A DNA stretch of 14,667 nt from an uncultured Amylibacter sp. (GTDB taxonomy: Bacteria > Pseudomonadota > Alphaproteobacteria > Rhodobacterales > Rhodobacteraceae), in the NCBI GenBank assembly GCA_938001995.1, contig CALLAV010000023.1, positions 1-14,667 on the forward strand, given 5' to 3'. Below, one piece after another: positions 7,432-13,172 of this stretch. Every line of letters starts with the position of its first letter. Positions within the stretch are counted from its first letter, which is position 1. The position numbers and the translations under genes were made by a program. The notes under the pieces were generated by a model, which ran no database searches, was not told the origin of the DNA, and worked only from the letters and a program-made list of their open reading frames with translations.

Positions 7432-7460
7432 AGTTAAGCTACCATACCAGTCCGCGTCAA
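7432..7460 (-). promoter_or_regulatory. Predicted promoter of dctPQM-uxuA-kdgK with operator in the spacer
   Basis: Read on the minus strand, TTGACG (plus 7455-7460) and TTAACT (plus 7432-7437) are separated by exactly 17 bp. The 12-bp motif at 7439-7450 lies entirely inside the spacer, the position at which a bound repressor excludes RNA polymerase. The start of transcription would fall near 7425, leaving a leader of about 70 nt before dctP. Confidence 0.6.
7439..7450 (+). promoter_or_regulatory. Candidate GntR operator 1, CTACCATACCAG
   Basis: This 12-mer occurs exactly again at 8434-8445 in front of the SDR gene, and with two differences in inverted orientation at 7473-7484. It lies in the predicted dctP promoter spacer. 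The GntR/FCD regulator encoded between the sites is the obvious candidate to bind it. Confidence 0.65.
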
Positions 7461-7472
7461 GTAAAATGCTGA

Positions 7473-7484
7473 CTAGTATGGTAC
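7473..7484 (-). promoter_or_regulatory. Candidate GntR operator 2 (inverted copy)
   Basis: CTAGTATGGTAC read on the opposite strand is GTACCATACTAG, which matches operator 1 at 10 of 12 positions. It lies upstream of the dctP -35 and directly next to the predicted -35 region of the gntR promoter, so it could serve both directions. The two sites are 34 bp apart. Confidence 0.55.
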
Positions 7485-7513
7485 TTTAGTTTTGTCTTCC
7501 GTTCCTCTATAAT
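7485..7513 (+). promoter_or_regulatory. Candidate promoter of the small ORF and gntR
   Basis: A perfect TATAAT lies at 7508-7513, with a weak TTTAGT at 7485-7490 at 17-bp spacing, abutting candidate operator 2. If this promoter is used, transcription would begin near 7520, which would cut off the Shine-Dalgarno of the small ORF at 7530 and leave only a very short leader. The two readings therefore compete. Confidence 0.4.
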
Positions 7514-7529
7514 GGAGAGTAGTATAAAC

Positions 7530-7682
7530 ATGGGCTTTTTGTGGGCCACCCGAAACATTTTATCCGCGCGCCTTTGTTCTGACGGTGCAATGGATGTGTT
7601 TAGGATTGGTCCAATGGCTTTTTCCAATGTGATTCGGGCACAAGATTGCGCCGTTTCCATCAAATCAGAAGACGAACAATGA
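7530..7682 (+). CDS. Possible 50-residue leader peptide overlapping gntR
   Basis: This ORF of 50 codons plus stop begins MGFLWATRNILSARL and ends KSEDEQ. A GGAGAG sequence (7514-7519) stands 10 nt before its ATG. Its TGA overlaps the gntR start as ATGA (7679-7682), the same coupling form seen in the dct operon. Third-position GC is only about half, so coding statistics do not clearly support it. I recognise no homologue. It could be a small protein, a translational-coupling leader that feeds ribosomes to the poorly preceded gntR start, or chance. The stretch between dctP and gntR (7358-7678) otherwise holds only the promoters and operators listed. Confidence 0.35.
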   Translation: MGFLWATRNILSARLCSDGAMDVFRIGPMAFSNVIRAQDCAVSIKSEDEQ

Positions 7683-8386
7683 TGACACCTTTGGATGAGA
7701 TTATTGGCAACGGCCAAAAAGATCGCAAGCGGATGACCACAACGGAAGAGATATTTCTTCAGTTGAAAGCGGACATTATCGCGATGAAACTGGCCCCTGG
7801 CGCAAAGATATCTGAAGCCGAGGTCGCAAAGACATTCGATGTGTCCCGCCAACCCGTGCGCGAGGCGTTTTTGCGTTTGGGGGAGCTGAATTTGCTGCAA
7901 ATTGTGCCACAGAAGGCGACGCGAATTTGCAAAATTTCCCATCAAAAACTGCGAGATACACGATTTATTCGCGCTGCGATTGAAATCGAAGTGGTGCGCG
8001 TGGCCTGCCACACCGCCACGGTAGAGGCTTTGGCCGCATTGGCCCGAAACCTAGAAGAGCAGAAGGTCGCGATTAAGGCACGAGATGCGAAATTGCTGCA
8101 CGATCTCGATTACGAATTCCATCGGTTGATCTGCGTGGCGGCGGACAGATTGCCTGCCTTTGATGCGATTGCCGAAAACAAAACCCATACGGATCGGGTT
8201 TGCGGGCTAGAGTTGGCAGACACGTCTGGCATGGACGGCGTATTTGAAGGGCATACAGATATCTTCAACGCGATTCGCGATGGAGATGAAGACAAAGCCG
8301 TGGCCGCGACGCGTCATCACCTAAGCCATCTGGACGCAACTTTGCTCAAGGCGAGCACAAATCACCCAGATTTATTTGAGAGTTAA
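7679..8386 (+). CDS. GntR family regulator, FCD type, likely controlling the uronate locus
   Basis: This 235-residue protein has a GntR winged helix (about residues 25-85) with IISEAEVAKTFDVSRQPVREA-like sequence (here KISEAEVAKTF, VSRQPVREAFLRL). A helical FCD domain with a complete metal site follows: DYEFH, GHTDIFNAI and the RHHLSH region supply Asp and His residues. FCD regulators of the UxuR/ExuR kind respond to hexuronate intermediates. The gene lies between dctP and the SDR gene, and identical candidate operators flank it. Tandem ATGs stand at 7679 and 7682, with no strong ribosome site; the first overlaps the stop of the small upstream ORF. A TTG at 7646 is in frame but has no support. 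Repression of both flanking units, relieved by a uronate or KDG-type inducer, is inferred. Confidence 0.9.
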   Translation: MMTPLDEIIGNGQKDRKRMTTTEEIFLQLKADIIAMKLAPGAKISEAEVAKTFDVSRQPVREAFLRLGELNLLQIVPQKATRICKISHQKLRDTRFIRAAIEIEVVRVACHTATVEALAALARNLEEQKVAIKARDAKLLHDLDYEFHRLICVAADRLPAFDAIAENKTHTDRVCGLELADTSGMDGVFEGHTDIFNAIRDGDEDKAVAATRHHLSHLDATLLKASTNHPDLFES

Positions 8387-8416
8387 CGCCCTCTCCTATC
8401 AGCTTTTAGGAAAACG

Positions 8417-8445
8417 TTGACATAAAATGCTGACTACCATACCAG
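8417..8445 (+). promoter_or_regulatory. Predicted promoter of the SDR gene, with operator 3 overlapping the -10
   Basis: A perfect TTGACA stands at 8417-8422, and at 17 bp spacing the -10 position (8440-8445, TACCAG) falls inside CTACCATACCAG (8434-8445). The 14 bases TAAAATGCTGACTA that lead into this motif also occur exactly at 7462-7475 beside operator 2. The shared block ties the SDR gene to the dct-uxu operon in one regulon. Confidence 0.55.
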
Positions 8446-8495
8446 ATAAGGGGAGAGGCAGATTTGCCTCAATCCATATCACTTGAGGGTAAGTC

Positions 8496-9245
8496 ATGAC
8501 ATTGAACGGCAAAACAGCGATTGTAACAGGCGGCGGCAGAGACATCGGACGTGCATGCGCCTTGCGATTGGCCAAAGAAGGCGCGCGCGTTGCCATCAAT
8601 TTTCATTCCAGCAGCGCAGGCGCGGATTCGGCTGTATCCGAGATCACGGCCGCTGGCGGCGAAGCCTTCGCGTTGCAAGGCGACATGACGAACCCCACGG
8701 ATGTGGCAGCCCTTGTTGCACAAACGCAATCGCAGTTTGGTGCTGGCATTGACGTTTTGGTACATGTGACAGGCGGGTTGGTGGCGCGCAAAACAATTCC
8801 AGATATGGATTTGGCCCATTGGAACGCTGTGATGGAGCTGAATGTGACCTCGTTCTTTCACGCCGCCAAAGCAGTGACGCCGCATATGCCAGCGGGCAGC
8901 AGCATCATTTCCTTTGCATCCCAAGCGGGTCGTGACGGCGGTGGGCCAGGTGCAATTGCCTATGCGGCCTCAAAAGGCGCGGTTATGACCATGACACGCG
9001 GCATGGCCAAAGAGCTCGGTCCAGACATTCGCGTGAATACGGTGTGTCCAGGTATGATCGACACAGATTTTCACAACATCTTCACCAAAGACGCTGTACG
9101 CAGTAACGTGGCCAACGCAACCCCCCTAAAGCGTGAGGGGAAGTCCGAAGAAGTGGCCAATCTGGTTGCCTTCCTTGCGTCAGACGAAGGCTCCTTCATG
9201 ACTGGCACGAGTTTAGACATCAACGGCGGCATCCTGTTCTCTTAA
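8496..9245 (+). CDS. SDR family oxidoreductase, candidate uronate-pathway reductase
   Basis: This 249-residue protein is a classical short-chain dehydrogenase with a Rossmann fold. The catalytic residues are intact: N116 in MELNVTSF, S142 in SFASQAG, and Y156/K160 in AYAASK. The cofactor motif TGxxxGxG reads TGGGRDIG (11-18), with Asp at the usual middle Gly, and the NNAG motif is replaced by HVTGG. No gene for fructuronate reductase (uxuB) is seen in the locus, so this enzyme may reduce fructuronate to mannonate, or may reduce an unsaturated-uronate product (DEH) to KDG as SDR enzymes do in alginate catabolism. Both options are inference from context. GAGGG precedes the ATG. It shares operator and promoter sequence with the dctP operon. 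Confidence 0.88.
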   Translation: MTLNGKTAIVTGGGRDIGRACALRLAKEGARVAINFHSSSAGADSAVSEITAAGGEAFALQGDMTNPTDVAALVAQTQSQFGAGIDVLVHVTGGLVARKTIPDMDLAHWNAVMELNVTSFFHAAKAVTPHMPAGSSIISFASQAGRDGGGPGAIAYAASKGAVMTMTRGMAKELGPDIRVNTVCPGMIDTDFHNIFTKDAVRSNVANATPLKREGKSEEVANLVAFLASDEGSFMTGTSLDINGGILFS

Positions 9246-9278
9246 TCTGACTAAGGACGGGAAACCGCAACTTGCGCA

Positions 9279-9301
9279 GGCAGGCGTTGTTCACGTCTGC
9301 C
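9279..9301. terminator. Stem-loop between convergent SDR gene and tdh
   Basis: GGCAGGCG, a 7-nt loop, then CGTCTGCC form an 8-bp stem with one G-U pair. It lies 33 bp after the SDR stop and overlaps the last codons of tdh. There is no T-run on either side, so it may be a weak or factor-assisted terminator for the convergent transcripts. Confidence 0.35.
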
Positions 9302-10337
9302 AGTTCAACACGACCTTACCCGAACGGCCAGACTTCATTTCGCCAAATCCTTTGGCAAAATCAGCAACGTCGTAGCGGTGTGTAATAACGCGGCTTACGT
9401 CCAACCCATTTTGCAGCATAGCAATCATTTTGTACCATGTTTCAAACATCTCGCGCCCATAAACGCCCTTGATTGTGATGGCTTTGAATACGATCCGGCT
9501 CCAGTTTACGGGGGACTCTCCGGGGGGAATGCCCAAAAGTGCAATTTTACCGCCCATCACAAGCGCCTCGACCATTTGATCGAGCGCCGCTTGGCTGCCT
9601 GACATTTCCAACCCCACGTCAAACCCTTGCTTGAGACCCAACTCATGCGCGACGTCGTGCAGATCTTCCTTTGCCACGTTTACGGCCCGCACACTTGGAA
9701 CCACATGCGCAGCGAGCGCCAAACGGTCTGGATTGATATCGGTAATTACCACATTTCGCGCCCCTGCATGGCGCGCAACCGCAGCCGCCATAATGCCGAT
9801 GGGGCCAGCCCCTGTTATTAGAACGTCTTCCCCCAGCAGATCAAAGCTCAGCGCGGTGTGAACCGCGTTGCCCAAGGGATCAAGGATCGCGCCAATGTCA
9901 TCGGAAATGTCATCAGGCAGCGGCACAACATTAAAGGCAGGCAAGCGCAGGTATTGTGCAAACGCGCCTTGCACGTTGACGCCTATGCCCCGCGTTCCCG
10001 GATCAAGATGAAACTTGCCCGCGCGCGATTGGCGGCTGTCCGTTTCGATCAGATGTCCTTCGCCTGAACAGCGTTGCCCAAGGGTTAGTCCTTTCACATC
10101 GCGGCCAATATCGACGATTTCACCCGCAAATTCATGCCCAGTGATCATCGGTACGGGTACGGTTGCCGCGGCCCATTCATCCCAATTCCAAATGTGGATA
10201 TCCGTGCCACAAATCCCAGTTTTATTGATACGGATCAGCACATCATCTGGGCCTATTTCTGGCACTGGGGCCTCGATCTTCCAGAGGCCCTCTTCGGGTT
10301 TTGTTTTGGCCAGCGCCTGCATCGTGTTCGCAGTCAT
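9291..10337 (-). CDS. tdh: L-threonine 3-dehydrogenase
   Basis: This 348-residue zinc-type alcohol dehydrogenase family enzyme oxidises L-threonine to 2-amino-3-ketobutyrate with NAD+. It aligns along its length with E. coli Tdh: [15 protein letters not shown] holds the catalytic Cys43, GHEFAGE holds His68 and Glu69, and [20 protein letters not shown] is the NAD-binding fold; near the end [15 protein letters not shown] is typical. The four structural-zinc cysteines of E. coli (93, 96, 99, 107) correspond here to Glu98, Ser101, Ser104 and Asp112, so that site is lost without any gap. The ATG at 10337 overlaps the kbl stop as ATGA, which fixes the start and indicates an operon; kbl uses the Tdh product. 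Confidence 0.96.
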   Translation of the reverse strand: MTANTMQALAKTKPEEGLWKIEAPVPEIGPDDVLIRINKTGICGTDIHIWNWDEWAAATVPVPMITGHEFAGEIVDIGRDVKGLTLGQRCSGEGHLIETDSRQSRAGKFHLDPGTRGIGVNVQGAFAQYLRLPAFNVVPLPDDISDDIGAILDPLGNAVHTALSFDLLGEDVLITGAGPIGIMAAAVARHAGARNVVITDINPDRLALAAHVVPSVRAVNVAKEDLHDVAHELGLKQGFDVGLEMSGSQAALDQMVEALVMGGKIALLGIPPGESPVNWSRIVFKAITIKGVYGREMFETWYKMIAMLQNGLDVSRVITHRYDVADFAKGFGEMKSGRSGKVVLNWQT

Positions 10338-11521
10338 GAGATAACGCCCAAAGCCCGGCCCACTTTGCCAAAGGCAACGAGGGCGCGGTCCAGCTCTGCG
10401 ATGCTGAGGGCTGCGTTCATCTGGGTGCGAATGCGGGCTTGGCCGCGCGGAACCACGGGAAAGAAGAAGCCAGAGACATAGACGCCTTCTTCAAACAGCT
10501 GCGCCGCCATATCTTGGGCCAATTGCGCCTCGCCAAGCATAACGGGAATGATCGGGTGTTCCCCTGGCAACAGATCAAAGCCTAATTTCGTCAGGCCTGC
10601 GCGCCAATGAGCCGCGTTTTCAAACAGTTTTGCCCGCAAGTCTGCGCCCTCCTCCACCAAACGAATGGCTTCGATCCCAGCGGCGACCACCGCAGGTGGC
10701 AGCGAATTGGAAAACAAATAGGGACGCGCCCGTTGGCGCAGCAGATCAATCACCGGCTGCGGTCCTGCGATATACCCACCAATCGCACCGCCGAGCGCCT
10801 TGCCAAGCGTGCCTGTCAGAATATCAACATCGACGCCAGAATGATCAGGCGTACCTGCCCCGCGTGGTCCCATGAACCCCGTGGCATGGCAGTCATCAAC
10901 CATGACAACAGCGTTGAATTTGTCCGCCAACGTTCGAATGCCTTGCAGGTTTGCCAGTGTCCCATCCATGGAAAATACGCCATCTGTGGCGATCATAATG
11001 TGACGCGCACCTGCGGCTTTTGCTTCAACCAGCTTTGCTTCCAAATCCGCCATATCATTGTTCGCATAGCGATAGCGCTTGGCCTTGCACAGACGTATGC
11101 CATCAATGATCGACGCATGGTTCAGGCTGTCCGAAATGACCGCGTCATCTGCCCCCAAAAGCGGTTCAAACAGTCCGCCGTTTGCATCAAAACAGGCTGC
11201 AAACAGGATAGAATCGTCTTTGCCTAGGAACGCCGCCAGCCGCTGTTCCAATTCGCGGTGCAAGTCTTGCGTTCCGCAAATAAAGCGCACGCTTGCCATT
11301 CCATACCCATGCTGATCCATCGCAGATTGCGCGGCTTTTATCAGGTCAGGATGATTGGCGAGCCCTAAGTAATTGTTCGCGCACAGGTTAATCACGTCGC
11401 GGTCTTGCACAGACACGGTTCCCGCTTGCGCAGAGGTGATTAGACGCTCGCGTTTGTACAGACCTTCGGCTTCGATGTTCGAAAGGGTTTGAGTGATATC
11501 GGTCAGAAATTGGCTGGGCAT
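10334..11521 (-). CDS. kbl: 2-amino-3-ketobutyrate CoA ligase (glycine C-acetyltransferase)
   Basis: This 395-residue PLP enzyme of the alpha-oxoamine synthase family cleaves 2-amino-3-ketobutyrate with CoA into glycine and acetyl-CoA, removing the unstable product of Tdh. The PLP lysine is K241 in [14 protein letters not shown]. Asp209 and His212 in [11 protein letters not shown], and His135 in LNHASIIDG, correspond to cofactor-contact residues of the family. ATG 11521 has AAGGAG seven bases upstream, an ideal site, so the 17-codon extension was rejected. It is the first gene of kbl-tdh and is preceded by a repeat-rich promoter region and a co-oriented regulator gene. Confidence 0.96.
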   Translation of the reverse strand: MPSQFLTDITQTLSNIEAEGLYKRERLITSAQAGTVSVQDRDVINLCANNYLGLANHPDLIKAAQSAMDQHGYGMASVRFICGTQDLHRELEQRLAAFLGKDDSILFAACFDANGGLFEPLLGADDAVISDSLNHASIIDGIRLCKAKRYRYANNDMADLEAKLVEAKAAGARHIMIATDGVFSMDGTLANLQGIRTLADKFNAVVMVDDCHATGFMGPRGAGTPDHSGVDVDILTGTLGKALGGAIGGYIAGPQPVIDLLRQRARPYLFSNSLPPAVVAAGIEAIRLVEEGADLRAKLFENAAHWRAGLTKLGFDLLPGEHPIIPVMLGEAQLAQDMAAQLFEEGVYVSGFFFPVVPRGQARIRTQMNAALSIAELDRALVAFGKVGRALGVIS

Positions 11522-11551
11522 GAGGTATCTCCTTAGATACCCAATTCTTGC

Positions 11552-11605
11552 ATAACGGAAAATTTTCCACAATACAGTATTCCGTTATTGTGGACGATTT
11601 TCCAC
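11552..11605. promoter_or_regulatory. Operator array upstream of kbl (direct and inverted repeats)
   Basis: Two copies of GGA-NN-ATTTTCCAC lie at 11557-11570 and 11592-11605, identical at 12 of 14 positions and 35 bp apart. The first contains the perfect palindrome GGAAAATTTTCC; the second has arms GTGGA and TCCAC around 6 bp. Nested inverted pairs also link them: ATAACGGAA with TTCCGTTAT, and TCCACAATA with TATTGTGGA. The array lies between the XRE-cupin gene and kbl and is probably bound by that regulator. Confidence 0.6.
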
Positions 11606-11617
11606 TAAAATGGGCTT

Positions 11618-12184
11618 CTAGCTGGATTTCACAATTAAAAACACCCGCGCAGCCCCTTCTAATGCCGATATCTCATGGGGCACGTCCGCTGCATATCGCG
11701 CGGTGTCTCCAACGGATAAATCCTGTACGGCAGAGCCAGAAATCACCCGAACAGCCCCTTCTAGAACGGCGAGCTGTTCTGTCGTCCCCCGCGTGTGCGG
11801 CTGGCTTTTTAACACACCTGCGGCTTGCAAGGTAATGTCATAAACTTCGTGGCCTCCTGCCTCTTCTGGCGGGGAGAGGATGGCAATACGGCAGCCTTGG
11901 CCCATGTTATCAATGGTCGGAACCTCGGGTGCGCGCAGCACATCAATGCGATCACCTGCGTCTTTGTCATCCAGCAACCCTGCAAAATCCACATTCAGTG
12001 CCCGTGTCAGGTTCCACAAAGTTGCAATGGTCGGGCTGCTTTCTCCGCGTTCAATCTGGCTGACCATAGAGCGCGACACCCCGCTAAGGTTTGCAATTGC
12101 GTCAAGTGAAAGGCCCTGCGCCTTGCGCGCTTCCTTTAATCGCGCTGGAAGCGCTTCTAAGATAGTATCAGTGTTTTCCGTCAT
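11618..12184 (-). CDS. XRE-cupin transcriptional regulator, probable regulator of kbl-tdh
   Basis: This 188-residue protein joins an N-terminal XRE/Cro-type helix-turn-helix (about residues 13-70, with LSLDAIANLSGVSRSMVSQI and ERGESSPTIATLWNLTRAL) to a C-terminal cupin sensor domain. The cupin contains SQPHTRGTTEQLAVLEG and the later ADVPHEISAL segment with metal-type His residues. Such proteins commonly sense amino-acid or amine metabolites. The gene lies 96 bp upstream of kbl on the same strand, and the gap contains paired operator-like repeats, so it likely controls threonine breakdown. No strong ribosome site is evident before ATG 12184, and TTTCC-N8-GGAAA surrounds the start codon, resembling half-sites of the kbl operators. 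Confidence 0.9.
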   Translation of the reverse strand: MTENTDTILEALPARLKEARKAQGLSLDAIANLSGVSRSMVSQIERGESSPTIATLWNLTRALNVDFAGLLDDKDAGDRIDVLRAPEVPTIDNMGQGCRIAILSPPEEAGGHEVYDITLQAAGVLKSQPHTRGTTEQLAVLEGAVRVISGSAVQDLSVGDTARYAADVPHEISALEGAARVFLIVKSS

Positions 12185-12332
12185 ACTGGAAACCTACGTC
12201 AGATTGAAAATTTTGCAAGCGCCCAATGTACTTTTCATCGCAGATGTCGCAAAAGTTTTCGATCAATCAAAGGTTCAATCAGGGCGTGACTTACCTTAAC
12301 ATAGGGTTAGCCAACACCTTGGGAATGAAGTC

Positions 12333-13055
12333 GTGAACCAACAAATCGTCACACGGATCAAGTGTAAGGATTGTCCAATCCGCCATCGCGCCGTCTGTTC
12401 TACTGCGGATGAAACCGAATTGGCGTCGATGGAACAGATCAAAACCTACACCACGCATCGCGCGGGCGAACCCATTTTATGGCGCGGTGACGAGATAAAA
12501 TTCGTAGCCAGTATCGTGGACGGTGTGGCAACCCTTGGCCAAACGCTCGAGGACGGGCGCACACAGGTGGTCGGCCTGATGCTGCCATCCGATTTTATTG
12601 GTCGCCCGGGACGGGAGAAATCCAAATTTGATATTGTTGCCTCAACCGATGTGACGCTCTGTCGGTTTGAGCGAAAACCCTTTGAGCATCTGTTGGCAAC
12701 GACTCCACATATTTCGCAACGCCTTGTAGAAATTGCCTTGGATGAATTGGACGCCGCGCGCGATTGGATGATCCTGCTTGGTCGCAAAACCGCGAGCGAG
12801 AAAATCGCGACCTTCCTGTCAATGTTGATCAAACGCCAGCACATTGAACGGATTGATGGAATGCAACCGCGCCTTGCGCTGCCCTTAACGCGGGAAAAGA
12901 TTGCGGATTATTTGGCCCTGACGCTCGAAACTGTGAGCCGTCAAATGACTGCGTTACAACGGGCGGGCGTATTGGAATTCACCGATCGACGGCATTTCAA
13001 TGTGCTCGATATGGATGCGCTGCGCCGTGCTACGGGTGATGACGAACCCCTTTAA
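12333..13055 (+). CDS. fnrL: FNR-type oxygen-sensing regulator (FnrL)
   Basis: This 240-residue Crp/Fnr family activator uses an oxygen-labile 4Fe-4S cluster to switch genes on at low oxygen. The N-terminal cysteines are C11, C14 and C22 in CKDCPIRHRAVC, and the fourth ligand is likely C110 in VTLCRFER, matching the FNR/FnrL pattern. The C-terminal helix-turn-helix contains ADYLALTLETVSRQMTAL, whose ExxSR residues read TTGAT half-sites. A GTG start is used; an ATG 8 nt upstream is out of frame. It is followed by a perfect FNR box and ccoN, the known FnrL target in Rhodobacter relatives. Confidence 0.95.
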   Translation: MNQQIVTRIKCKDCPIRHRAVCSTADETELASMEQIKTYTTHRAGEPILWRGDEIKFVASIVDGVATLGQTLEDGRTQVVGLMLPSDFIGRPGREKSKFDIVASTDVTLCRFERKPFEHLLATTPHISQRLVEIALDELDAARDWMILLGRKTASEKIATFLSMLIKRQHIERIDGMQPRLALPLTREKIADYLALTLETVSRQMTALQRAGVLEFTDRRHFNVLDMDALRRATGDDEPL

Positions 13056-13075
13056 ATCGGTGTGATTTTGAAAAC

Positions 13076-13117
13076 TTGATTCAGATCAAGGTTCTTGCTC
13101 CAACGGCATCCTAAAAA
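13076..13117 (+). promoter_or_regulatory. FNR box and predicted ccoN promoter
   Basis: TTGAT-TCAG-ATCAA at 13076-13089 is a perfect FNR site. Its centre (13082.5) is about 41.5 bp upstream of 13124. A TAAAAA sequence at 13112-13117 would be the -10, giving a start near 13124, the arrangement of class II FNR-activated promoters. The leader contains a GAACA-N4-TGTTC inverted repeat at 13126-13139. Confidence 0.85.
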
Positions 13118-13172
13118 ATACCTGCGAACAGGCGTGTTCTCTCTCTGAGCACGCAAAACTCAAAGGTGTATC

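Noticed and set aside
7457..8011. Minus-strand ORF of 184 codons across the gntR region
   Set aside because: It is antisense to the GntR helix-turn-helix and crosses the promoter region; no family resemblance.
9990..10080. Loss of Tdh cysteines as a sequencing error or frameshift
   Set aside because: The conserved sequence on both sides is in the same frame and the segment aligns to E. coli without gaps, so the substitutions are real.
10607..11227. Plus-strand ORF of 206 codons
   Set aside because: Antisense shadow of kbl, Cys and Arg rich, without recognisable domain.
11563..11571. TTTTCCACA resembling a DnaA box
   Set aside because: It differs from TTATCCACA in one base, is part of the kbl repeat array, and no cluster of boxes or AT-rich unwinding region suggests an origin.
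12245..12280. FNR-like sequence upstream of fnrL (GATCAATCAA)
   Set aside because: Only one half-site matches ATCAA; the partner arm matches two of five bases, too weak to call autoregulation.
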